Shown: one piece after another, positions 52,908 to 62,425 of the stretch
Layout of the letters: every line of letters begins with the position of its first letter
Position numbering within the stretch: the stretch's first letter is position 1
DNA from: Collybia mongolica
Taxonomy: Eukaryota; Basidiomycota; Agaricomycetes; Agaricales; Clitocybaceae
DNA: 64,000 bases
Assembly: GCA_013420905.1 (NCBI GenBank)
Contig: JAAXNY010000006.1
Location: 1,984,001-2,048,000 of the forward strand
Direction of reading: 5' to 3'
Translations under genes and position numbers: made by a program
Notes under the pieces: model-generated
What the model saw: the letters and a program-made list of their open reading frames with translations, nothing else
The model's database searches: none
Told to the model about the DNA's origin: nothing

Positions 52908-55900
52908 ACAGTACGCCCTCGCTGTCATCTGTAAATAGGTTCGCGTGTTTAGAAGTTGAGAACACAATTGAAATTTCCCAAACACCCGAAACTACTACAG
53001 AAGCCGTACAAGATACCATCCCTGTCCCTAAACCGCCGCGCCAGAGACTCCCCCGATGGGAACGAGCTCTACCCAAGCGATTCGTAGTCGCCGCCACCCC
53101 CAGCACTCGCTCGCTGAAGCTCAAGATTGAACTTCAGACGACCGACACAGGCGAGACATTCGCGACGAACAGCTTGGTAGACTCGGGAGCAACGGGCCTT
53201 TTCATCGATTCTGAATTCGTGCGGAGGAACAGGTTGACCTCGCGCAAGCTAGTTCGCACTATTCCGGTGTTCAACGTCGACGGCACTCCGAACGAGAATG
53301 GGTCTATTTCGGAGATCGTAGACCTCATCCTCCGGTACAACGGTCACTCAGAACGCACCCACTTCGCGGTCACCAGCCTAGGGAAACAGGATCTCATACT
53401 GGGCTACACTTGGTTGCAGGAGCACAACCCGGAGATCAACTGGCAGACCAACGAGGTGAAGATGAGTCGCTGTCCCGACAAATGTCGGACCTGCGCGAAC
53501 GAGGTTAAATCGGAAAAGGCGGAGAAGCGTAAATTGGAGGCCCGCATCAACGCCTGTCGCGCAGGACCCATGCCCGAACCAGAAACAGAAATTGGAGAGG
53601 TTCCCGACTCCGAGCACGAAGGAGATATCGCCCTTGAAGATTGCATCGAAGAGGGCGACCGTATCTTCGTGGTCAACATTGGCGAACCAGGACAGTTTCA
53701 GAAGGCACCGGAAGAGATTCGGACAACCCAAACCATCTCGCAGCGACTAGCGGAAAAGATCCAAACGGAAGCCCGGAAGAACGCGTCCCAGCAGATCGCA
53801 GACTCCTTTGATCGTAATGCGCAACCCAAGACGTTTTTCGATCTAGCACCGGCGCACGTCCACGAATTTGAGGAGGTGTTCTCCAAGACGTCCTTCGACG
53901 CTCTCCCAGATTGCCGACCGTGGGACCACGCGATCGAACTCGTCCGCGACGCAGAAGGGAAATCCTGCAAGGTCTACCCGCTCTCAGTCGCCGAACAAGC
54001 GGAGTTGGACAAGTTCCTCGAGGAGAACCTCGCCTCTGGTCGGATCCGCCCCTCTAAATCACCAATGGCTTCGCCGTTCTTCTTTATCAAGAAGAAGGAC
54101 GGTTCGCTACGCCCGGTACAGGACTACCGCGTTCTCAATTCGCTGACGATCAAGAACAAATACCCACTCCCACTCATCTCCGACCTCGTCAACAATCTTC
54201 GGGGAGCGAAATACTTCTCCAAATTCGACGTTCGCTGGGGATACAACAACGTCCGAATTAAGGAAGGTGATGAGTGGAAGGCCGCATTTCGCACAAACCG
54301 CGGAATGTTTGAGCCCCTGGTAATGTTCTTTGGTCTCACTAACTCGCCGGCAACGTTCCAAACCATGATGAACGAGATATTCCACGATCTCATCATGGAA
54401 GGAGTGGTATGTGTCTACATCGATGATATTCTAATCTACACAAAGACACTCGCCGAACACCGCCGAATTACGAGGTTAGTTCTCCAGCGACTCCGCGAAC
54501 ATAAACTGTACCTGCGACTGGACAAATGCGAATTCGAGAAGACCCGAATCGAGTATCTGGGGCTCATTATCTCGGAGGGGCAGGCGGAGATGGACCCAGT
54601 CAAGGTTGCCGGAGTAGCGGAATGGCCAACGCCCACGAACAAGAAGCAAGTGCAGTCCTTCTTGGGCTTCACGAACTTCTATCGGCGGTTCATTCGCGAC
54701 TTCTCCCATATTGCGCGGCCATTGTTTGATCTCACCGGTAAAGACGTGCCTTGGAAGTGGGGTGAGTCGGAGCAGGAGGCATTCGAAGGGTTGAAGGAAG
54801 CGGTGTCGTCTAAACCGGTACTGATGTTCGCAGACGACAACCGGCCGTTTAGGGTGGAGGCAGATAGTTCGGATTTCGCGACCGGCGCAGTACTTTCGCA
54901 ACTCAGCCCGGAGGACGACAAGTGGCACCCTATCGCGTTTTCGTCAAAGAGCCTCAACGCAGTCGAGCGGAATTACGAGATACACGACAAGGAAATGCTC
55001 GCCATCATTCGCGCACTCGAAGAATGGCGACACTTCCTTGAAGGCGCGCGACACGACTTCGAGATCTGGACAGACCACAAAAATCTAGAGTACTTCCGGA
55101 CGTCCCAGAAGCTAAATCGGAGACAGGCCAGGTGGTCACTGTACCTCTCCCGATTCAACTTCTCGCTGCACCACAAGCCCGGACGAAGTATGGGTAAGCC
55201 AGACGCGCTATCTCGCCGAGCGGACCACAGCGATGGAAGCGAGGATAACCGCGATCTAGTCCTCCTCAAACCGGAGTTGTTCACAATCCGCGCGCTGGAA
55301 GGAATGGTCGTGGAAGGAGAGGAAAGGGACATTCTGCGGGATATTCGGAGAGGCAATCGCGAGGGACATCAGGAGGAAGCGGTGGTGAAGGCAGCGCAGG
55401 AGTTGAAGAAGTCCGCAGGAAAATCGGTTCGGAGCGCAGAGTGGAGGGAAGCGCAGGAGTTGCTGTATTTCCGCGATCGCATCTACGTCCCAAAACACGC
55501 TGACCTTCGCAGACGTATAGTTGCGCAACATCACGATTCGCGAATTGCGGGACACGCCGGAAGATGGAAGACGTTGGAACTCGTATCGTGCAATTACTGG
55601 TGGCCTCAAATGTCGCGCTACATCGGCGAATACTGCAAGACATGCGACCTCTGTCTCCGAACGAAGGCTCAGCGTCAACTTCCAAGCGGCGAACTTAAAC
55701 CGCTGCCGATTCCGGAAGGTCGCTGGGACGTCGCAAGCGTGGATTTCATCGTGGAACTCCCCGAGTCGCAAGGGCATGATACGATCATGGTAGTGGTGGA
55801 CACGGTGGGTAAACGCGCGCACTTCATCCCAACCACGACGACAGTTACCGCGCTCGGATCGGCGAGGCTTTACCTCCAGCATGTGTGGAAGTTGCACGGC

Positions 55901-56854
55901 TTACCGAAGGCTATGGTCTCCGACCGAGGGGTACAGTTCGTGGCGGAATTCACAAGGGAGTTATATCGCATGCTTGATATTAAACTCACAGCGTCTACGG
56001 CGTACCACCCACAGACAGACGGACAGACCGAGCGAGTGAACCAGGAACTGGAGCAGTATCTCCGGTTATTCGTCAGCGAGCGACAGGACAACTGGGTCGA
56101 CCTTTTACCGCTCGCCGAATTCCAGTACAATAACCACGTCCACTCCTCGACACAGCACTCGCCGTTCTTCCTGGACACTGGTCGACATCCACGCATGGGC
56201 TTCGAACCACAGACCGCACCATCCCGGCTGGAAACCGCGAACGAATTCCGCGACCGAATGAAGGACACCCTCGAGGAAGCCCGCGCCGCATTAGCCAAAG
56301 CCAAGGACGAGATGGCGATGTACTACAATCGCCGCCGAAACCCAACACCCGACTACAAGGTTGGAGACCGGATGTATTTGGATTCGCGCGACATTCGTAT
56401 CACTCGACCGTCGCAGAAACTGGCTCACCGCTACATCGGGCCCTACCCCATCGAAGCCAAGGTTGGATCGCACGCCTACCGCCTCAAACTTCCGCCGGCG
56501 CTATCGCGCATCCACCCAGTCTTCCATGTTGTCAAACTCCTACCCGCGCCGCACGACCCAATACCCGGTAGAACGGTCACCGAAGTCCCTGAACCCACTC
56601 TCATAGACGGCGAGGTACATTATGAGGTTCAGGAGATCATGGACAGCCGGATTTACAGGAACAAGCTGCAGTACCTGGTCGCCTGGAAGGGCTACAGCTA
56701 CGAACAGAACACCTGGGAACCCGCCGACAAGGTGAATGCGGACGAGTTGGTCGCCGAATTCTACAGACGCAACCCCGGAGCACCGCGACTCGTACAACGC
56801 GTCCAATTCGCACAGATCCCGTTCCAACGCCGGCGTGAAGACACGCGAACCTAG
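52904..56854 (+). CDS. Pol of Ty3 chromovirus 2: protease, RT, RNase H, integrase, chromodomain
   Basis: About 1316 residues counted from the GTG at 52904; the frame is open from 52823 and is probably reached by frameshifting. Order: aspartic protease (LVDSGATG, Asp93); RT (VYPLSVAEQAELDKFLEENL, FFFIKKKDGSLRPVQDYRVL, YIDDILIY at 505-508); RNase H (FRVEADSSDFATGAVLSQLS; EIHDKEMLAIIRALEEWRHF); integrase zinc finger (HHDSRIAGHAG … CKTCDLC) and catalytic D946, D1006, E1042 (SVDFIVELPES, SDRGVQFVAEF, QTDGQTERVNQEL); GPY/F module (RYIGPYPIEAKVG); and a C-terminal chromodomain (VQEIMDSRIYRNKLQYLVAW…NTWEP, about 1228-1285) that targets integration to chromatin. All catalytic residues are intact. Confidence 0.95.
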   Translation: MNSTPSLSSVNRFACLEVENTIEISQTPETTTEAVQDTIPVPKPPRQRLPRWERALPKRFVVAATPSTRSLKLKIELQTTDTGETFATNSLVDSGATGLFIDSEFVRRNRLTSRKLVRTIPVFNVDGTPNENGSISEIVDLILRYNGHSERTHFAVTSLGKQDLILGYTWLQEHNPEINWQTNEVKMSRCPDKCRTCANEVKSEKAEKRKLEARINACRAGPMPEPETEIGEVPDSEHEGDIALEDCIEEGDRIFVVNIGEPGQFQKAPEEIRTTQTISQRLAEKIQTEARKNASQQIADSFDRNAQPKTFFDLAPAHVHEFEEVFSKTSFDALPDCRPWDHAIELVRDAEGKSCKVYPLSVAEQAELDKFLEENLASGRIRPSKSPMASPFFFIKKKDGSLRPVQDYRVLNSLTIKNKYPLPLISDLVNNLRGAKYFSKFDVRWGYNNVRIKEGDEWKAAFRTNRGMFEPLVMFFGLTNSPATFQTMMNEIFHDLIMEGVVCVYIDDILIYTKTLAEHRRITRLVLQRLREHKLYLRLDKCEFEKTRIEYLGLIISEGQAEMDPVKVAGVAEWPTPTNKKQVQSFLGFTNFYRRFIRDFSHIARPLFDLTGKDVPWKWGESEQEAFEGLKEAVSSKPVLMFADDNRPFRVEADSSDFATGAVLSQLSPEDDKWHPIAFSSKSLNAVERNYEIHDKEMLAIIRALEEWRHFLEGARHDFEIWTDHKNLEYFRTSQKLNRRQARWSLYLSRFNFSLHHKPGRSMGKPDALSRRADHSDGSEDNRDLVLLKPELFTIRALEGMVVEGEERDILRDIRRGNREGHQEEAVVKAAQELKKSAGKSVRSAEWREAQELLYFRDRIYVPKHADLRRRIVAQHHDSRIAGHAGRWKTLELVSCNYWWPQMSRYIGEYCKTCDLCLRTKAQRQLPSGELKPLPIPEGRWDVASVDFIVELPESQGHDTIMVVVDTVGKRAHFIPTTTTVTALGSARLYLQHVWKLHGLPKAMVSDRGVQFVAEFTRELYRMLDIKLTASTAYHPQTDGQTERVNQELEQYLRLFVSERQDNWVDLLPLAEFQYNNHVHSSTQHSPFFLDTGRHPRMGFEPQTAPSRLETANEFRDRMKDTLEEARAALAKAKDEMAMYYNRRRNPTPDYKVGDRMYLDSRDIRITRPSQKLAHRYIGPYPIEAKVGSHAYRLKLPPALSRIHPVFHVVKLLPAPHDPIPGRTVTEVPEPTLIDGEVHYEVQEIMDSRIYRNKLQYLVAWKGYSYEQNTWEPADKVNADELVAEFYRRNPGAPRLVQRVQFAQIPFQRRREDTRT

Positions 56855-56862
56855 AAGGGGGG
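56853..56862 (+). other. Polypurine tract of chromovirus 2
   Basis: AGAAGGGGGG three bases upstream of the 3' LTR (TAA, then TGTAAGG); primes plus-strand DNA synthesis. It overlaps the pol stop region. Confidence 0.8.
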
Positions 56863-56865
56863 TAA

Positions 56866-57323
56866 TGTAAGGGGAACTCCATTTCCGCCTTACTTCGCCG
56901 ATCTAGCCTTACTTCGCCGAATCTCACTCCGCCGACTTCTACTTCGCCGATTCGCGACTCAGTCAATTACATTCACTACATCGCACGTTCATTACCTACG
57001 CCCACACGCACCCCCACTCTCTACTTCGCGCGCAGTTCGCCGCCGGACTTCGCACTTGTTCGGACTATCAAGGGCACGGTCACGTGACCTTCGCTAGCCC
57101 ACCGCGTGTCGTCGTACCGCACCGGGAACGTGTATTTAATGTAGCACTAGGTATATAGCACACCCCCCCTGATGGAGGCTCCTCAGAGAATTCTCTTAGG
57201 ATCCCCTCCACCAGGTGAGTAGTACATATGTCGTACAAGTGAATACATCAACTTAGGATCCCCTCCACCAGCGTCGGCCCACTCTACTAAGTTCGCGCGC
57301 ACTCCGCCGGAGTTGCCCTTACA
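56866..57323 (+). repeat. 3' LTR of Ty3 chromovirus 2
   Basis: 458 bp; 456 of 458 positions equal the 5' LTR by eye. Directly followed by the CGATC duplication. Confidence 0.95.
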
Positions 57324-58377
57324 CGATCGACATACCGGATGACGATGATGCGGAAGGGGAAATGGAGATAGATGAGGACGAGGCTGCGGACTCTTCGGCG
57401 GTGAAAGGTGGAAAGGCGAGGAAGATCCCCCGGGCGGCGAGGACGATTAGTAATGACCAACGGCGCATCGAGGAGGCGAAAGCCGTCGAATACTTCTACA
57501 AGGATCAGGAGTCAGCGCCGAAAGCGCACCTTGATTCTTTTGTTTTGTACGTTTTGAACACTCGGGTCCCGAGTGACAAGGTGTGTGATAAAGCGTCCCT
57601 ATTAAAGGAAGATATTGACTTTGCTTATTGTAGATGTACCCGGACAGATGCGCTAGTTGCCGCGCGTCGAAGGTTTTGATGTGCGGCGGCCCACCAGGAG
57701 GTGTCTGTTACATGTGCAAGAAACGCAAACAGAGGTGCTCGGCGTTCGTAGCGGAACAAGACGATCCTGAGGTGAAAGGCAAGGTAAAAGGGAAGGGGAA
57801 GACGGCGCCGAAGGCAACTTTGAAGTCCCAAGGTACGAGCCGGTCGGCGACGGTGGATGACGACGGGTTGGAGGTTATTCGGTCAAAGGCGAAGCCGGCC
57901 AGAAAGACTGCGGCGCCGGTGGAAGGGAAACTGGAAGCTGTGACACCGGCGATAGAAGTCGTGGACCCGGAGGCATCGGCGGATGACAAGGAGAGCGACG
58001 AGTTGGAGGATGATGAGGACGGCGTCGGATCAACAGACAAGGTCGCGGTTAAGATCGAAAGAGCTAAGACTACACGGAGGACGGCCCGTCGGAGGACGTC
58101 TGTTGCCGAACCCTTGTGGACGCCTGTTCGGTCAGCTCAAAGCCAGGGGTTAGGACTGCACGGGCGCCCGGTCGCAAGCCATTTGGTCTCGACATTGGAT
58201 TTGGACAATAGGATCGGAAGCGCGGAACGCCAGCTTTCCCGGATCCTGGGTCGGATTGAAGAGATCGAATGCGACATGGACGTTGAGTATATGATGCTGG
58301 CAGCCTTGCATGATGCGAAAGCCGCTTTGGAGAGGAAGATCGAGGAGAGGAATAGGGTAGCGTCTGGGAGTCGATAG

Positions 58378-58660
58378 GCGGCGGCGGTATCGTTCGGCGG
58401 ACATGTCTTTAGAATATATTTAGATTGTCACGCCTTTTAAATATATATATATATTAGTCTTCTTGGTAAATCAGTGTGAATAAGATAGAGGGAGATAATT
58501 GTCCCTCGGACTTTGATACAAAGTCCGAGCGACGGCGGCGACCTATGATGTATGGTGCCGGCGGTATGTACGGCGGCGGCGCAATTGGGTTTTTCGAAGG
58601 ATTTTTGATAGATGGTTCGTAGATGACGAACTTGGTGGGCGATGTCGAGGTGTTTAGTGA
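58378..58660. other. Spacer between convergent Zn2Cys6-like gene and Ty3 pol
   Basis: Only 283 bp separate the two stop codons. It contains (AT)n at 58441-58454, an 11-bp-stem hairpin (58505-58529) and CGG-rich DNA. I see no LTR edge, polypurine tract or target duplication here, which is why the two genes may belong to one element. Confidence 0.5.
58505..58529. repeat. Perfect hairpin between convergent genes
   Basis: CTCGGACTTTG-ATA-CAAAGTCCGAG: 11-bp perfect inverted repeat with a 3-base loop, preceded by an AATTGTCC word. Its position between convergent stop codons would suit 3'-end formation or an RNA structure, but no function is shown. Confidence 0.75.
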
Positions 58661-61600
58661 TCATTGTTCCTCCTGTTCATCTTCGTTGTCGAAGTCAGTA
58701 CCGAGGAATTCTTCATCGGGTTCGTCCAACGTTTCGCGGCGCCGAAGTTCGGCGCGAGAGATGTCGATTTTCTCGAAAAGGTCATTGGTGGGGATAGTGG
58801 TTCGGGCATAATACGGGATGACACGGAAAGCGCCGATCGGCGATGCTAGCACCGTACCATCCAAGTCTGCTACAATATAAGCCCCGCCGCGATTGCGGGA
58901 TATGACAACGTAGGGACCGAGGTACCGGGGTCGCATTTTTCGGTCTAGAGATTTTTCGATTTTGGTGTTCTGGATGAGTACAAGTGCGCCGCGGGCGAAG
59001 TTGAAGTTTTTAATCTTTGTAGCGTGTGCCTCCGAGAATCGGTGCATGTGTTGTTGGCGGGCACGGTGAACTCGGTGCCGGAGGTCTTCGATGTCTTCTT
59101 TTCGGCGTTGCAACTGGCGCGCGCGTCGGGCGAGGAGATCTTCGGAGGTGAGCAATGCGTCAGGAGGGGGAAGGAGGTAGGTCGCCTCGTCAATGTCGAA
59201 GGGGAGTATGGGATGGATACCGTGAGCAGCGAAATAGGGACTGTACCCCAATGTCCGAGTCGGCGTGATGCATTCGGCCCAGAGCGCCGAATAGAATCCT
59301 CGGTGCCATTTCTTCTCGTCTCCGTCGGCGATCTTGTAGAGGACTTGTCGGAGGTCCCAGTGTTTGCGTTCCACCAGGCCGTTGGCTTGGGCGTTGTACC
59401 CGGATACCGGTATGTGCTTGATCTTGTACCGCTCGGTGAGGTACTTCGCAGCTTTGACGAAAGGGCCGCCATTGTCGGTGACCATTTCGGAGAGGGCTCC
59501 CCACCTGCAAATGATTTCTTGGAAAATAAAGTCAGCAATTGTCTCATGGTTCTCGGAACGTAACATGCGGGCTTCGGGATAAGAAGAAAGAGAACATCGG
59601 GCATGTACCACGTATCGGAAGCCGCCTGCCCTCGGTAGCATCATCATGTCGATGTAGACTTTGCGGAACAGGGGGGCAGGCATAGCGACTACCGGCGGTA
59701 TATTAATTTGTTGCGTCTGTTGGGTTTGGCAGATGTGGCAAGAATCCACAAACCACTTGACATCGGCTTGGAGAGACGGCCACCAGAAACGGACGACGAG
59801 GTGTGAACGCGTCGGATAGAGACCCCGATGACCAACGAAGTCGTGAGCTTCGATGATCAACGGTAGCCGTCGGAGCGGCGGTATGACAACTTTATGAAAT
59901 CCGTGAAAGTTCTTACGCCACAATACTTTACCCTTCATAAAGAACTGTTGAGCGTATCGGAGGAGCGTCTTGAAGTTCTGTTCGGTGATGCCGTCGGGCC
60001 GCTTGAGGTCTCGGAGGAGGGCTACGACAGTGTTGAGTCTGAGGTCTGCTTTGTCTTGTTGAGCATTTCGGGGAATTGCTACTTCAGTGTCGGGCGGCGT
60101 CGGCGGCGGAGTGAAGTCGGGAGTCGCGTCGATGGAGTCGGTCATGATTGTTCGGTGAGGGAGTGGTTGGTGTTCGGCGAGTCGATAGTTGAAGGTGTAG
60201 GCTTCGGAGTCGTGCGTGGAGAGAGTGAGAAGTGACATACTAACACGTTGACCGCGTGAAACCGACAGGGGATTGATCATATGCATGAAACCGTATGCTC
60301 GGTCGATCCAGTCTTCGAAATCATCTTCTTCTTCCGGAGGGTCATTGGGCTGCGCGGGCCGACGAGAGAGTCCGTCGGGGCCATGTGTCGCGCCGGGGAC
60401 GTGGACGAGTTTGAAGTCAAAGAGGAGGATTCCGGCAATCCACCGGTTGATCGTCGCGTTCGGTTGGATATCGGGATTGTTCAACATGCCTTTGATGTAC
60501 TTGGCGTCGACTTCGACAGTCAGGTTCTTGACGCCGATGATGTATAGGCGTGTGGCACGGAGACTCCGAAAGAGTCCGTAGAGTTCGAGCTTCGGTTGGG
60601 AGTATCGGGATTCGCGTTCGTTGAGAAGGATGGAGCCGAAGCGACTCGGGTATCGTTTGGTATCGGAGTCGGGGAGGAGTTGGGAAAGAACATAGCCGAT
60701 TGCGATATATGAAGTGTCGACAGAGAGGAAAACGGTTCGGTCGCTGTGGTAGTCGATGGCTTTGACCGCCGGAGAGGTAATGATTGCTCGTTTGAGTTCC
60801 TCTTGAGCGGCGATCTCTGTCGGGCCGAATTCGAAGTCGACGTTCTTTCGCGTAAGCCGAGTGAGCGGTCGGGCTATCATCGAAAAGTTCTTGATGAAGA
60901 TGCGCATGAGTCCGGCGGTGCCTAGGAATGCTCGGACTTTGGAGAGGTTCTTGCAGGGACCCCAATTGCGGATCTTGGCTACTTTACTGTCGGCGGCGCG
61001 GCGCCCGTCGTAACAACACATGTGGCCGACGATGAGGGCCTCGGGCACGCATAGGAATGCCTTCGGTCCGGACCAGGTACATCCGACGTACCGGATCCGT
61101 TGGACAATTCAGTTGAGGTTCTGGAAGTGTTCCCAGACGAAGCGGCGAATGCCCGGATTGGCGGCGATGGTTTCGTAAGTGCCGTCTGCTTGTTCGTACC
61201 GAGTGAGTGGTCCCTTGACTGGTGCGTCATCAAGGAAGGGAATGGTGACGTCGGGGATCTCGTCTTGGAGGACATATGTGACGTCGGCGTGGAAGATCGG
61301 GACGGAGTTCGACCATCCCATCGGAACGCATGTGAGGCGGAGAGTACCAAGAGGTGTTTGGAATGTGGTGAGGTCTCGGGATTCTAGCGCGAGTGCACGT
61401 TCGTCATAACCGACGAATAGATCAAGGAGCCCGTAACATGCGCGTCCGCCGCATGATTCGGCGAGTTGTTCGGTGTAGGGGGGAACGCCGGAGTCCCGAA
61501 TGGTGACGGCGTTCAGTGGTTGTAGATCGTGGACTAGGCGGAGCTTGCCAGCGGCTTTCTTCAACACGGTGAACCATCGGGATCTGTATGACGAGTTCGA

Positions 61601-62425
61601 TTGTTCATAGACGCCGGCGGCGATCTTTTCACGGACAACGTCCAGGACTTGGTCGTAGATCCCCGGTGGGATCGGCATGTTTTTGAGTACCCATGGAACG
61701 TGTTCCATGATCGGCATTCGGACAGGAGGGAAGAAGTCCGATCGGAATGAACCTTTTTGTTTTTCGGTCCAGGCGAATCCTTGTTCGTGTTTCATCATGA
61801 AGTTGTGCATGAATCGGCGTTCCTCGTCGGTGAGGAAGCCGGGTGGATGGTTTTCTTCAATGATGTCGTAGGCGGCGGCGTCGTACCGACCGGTCGGAGT
61901 GAAGTCGGAGGTGTGTGGGGAAAGAGTGGGGAGTTCGGCGAGTGGGTCGCCGGTGATGTTTCGGATTATTCGGAACTCTTCGGGCAGAGTTGCACCTACG
62001 GGTTTGATTTTACGAGCCACGGGCTTGTACTTCTTCTTGCCCACCAGTGTAGGTCTTTCGGCGTTCGGTGATCTCGGCGAATCCGGCGATTCGGTCGGTG
62101 AGGTTCGGTGATAAAATGAGTCGCTCGGTCGCGCTTTCGGTTCGGACGTGAAATAGGGTATAAATGAATTGATTGTTGAACTAGTAGATGTAGAAGTAAC
62201 GAATGGAGGAGTAGGGGTATCTATAGATGTCGGCGGAGGTGGGTCCGCCGACTCGGTGTCTACTCGGGAAGCGGGTCGGAGGGAGATGGCATAACCAGGA
62301 ATGGACTGGGTATCGTATATTTCGGGGACGGCCTTTATATCTATATGCTCGGCCAGTTTGAAGGCCGATATGACAAGTGGGAAATCTCCTTGAGCGTTTG
62401 GGTTACTCAAATCCTCGATATTCAA
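58661..62425 (-). pseudogene. Pol of Ty3 element 3 (RT, RNase H, integrase), one nonsense codon
   Basis: Minus strand, entered in the -1 frame from gag-pro (first in-frame codon TTG, no ATG). N-terminal Pro/Ser-rich part; RT with FFPPVRMPIMEHVPW, AAGVYEQSNSSYRSRWFTVL, RLVHDLQPLNAVTI, DLFVGYDERALALESRDLTT and VTIPFLDDAPVKGP (the F/L-DD catalytic pair). A TGA at about 61107-61109 (FQNLN-stop-IVQRIRY), consistent with CGA to TGA, divides it. RNase H follows (VFLSVDTSYIAIGYVLSQLL), then integrase with CHICQTQ, VYIDMMMLP, VTDNGGPF and NAQANGLVERKHWDLRQVL (DDE), and C-terminal PRYLGPYVVISRNRGGAYIV. No chromodomain. It belongs to a lineage distinct from chromoviruses 1 and 2. Apart from the one stop it is intact. 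Confidence 0.86.

Larger units (their letters stand above)
51147..57323 (+). mobile_element. Ty3 chromovirus 2, complete, intact and young
   Basis: 6177 bp between perfect 5-bp duplications CGATC (51142-51146 and 57324-57328). The two 458-bp LTRs differ at only two sites (A/G near 51399 versus 57118; T/C near 51588 versus 57307). Gag and Pol are open throughout. Primer site, promoter and polypurine tract are all visible. It looks capable of autonomous movement and very recently inserted. Confidence 0.96.
50052..58377 (+). pseudogene. Three-exon gene with a Zn2Cys6-like cluster, interrupted by an intact Ty3 element
   Basis: Exon 1 50052-50204, intron 57 nt, exon 2 50262-51146 continuing at 57329-57580 after the Ty3 insertion, intron 53 nt (57581-57633), exon 3 57634-58377. 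All junctions are phase 0. Taking out the Ty3 element and one CGATC restores VEPEAI-DIPDDDDAEGE exactly, so there is no other damage. Exon 1 is MSTPAPDFNGDLAYVQGMLD…; exon 2 holds a helical LTRAKVLTDVDLKVQIGKFH, SWIRTHITETWRILGVPYAM and a long basic/acidic disordered part; exon 3 opens with CASC-(7)-C-(7)-CYMC-(6)-C, like a fungal Zn2Cys6 binuclear cluster with x7 in place of x6. It ends in a coiled coil (QLSRILGRIEEIECDM…ALERKIEERNR). A DNA-binding nuclear role is inferred. It converges with the Ty3 pol at 58661 and may be that element's antisense gene. Confidence 0.72.

Noticed and set aside
61100..61115. Programmed stop readthrough in Ty3 element 3 pol
   Set aside because: The stop lies inside the RT region rather than at a gag/pol border and fits a CGA-to-TGA mutation like others in the window.
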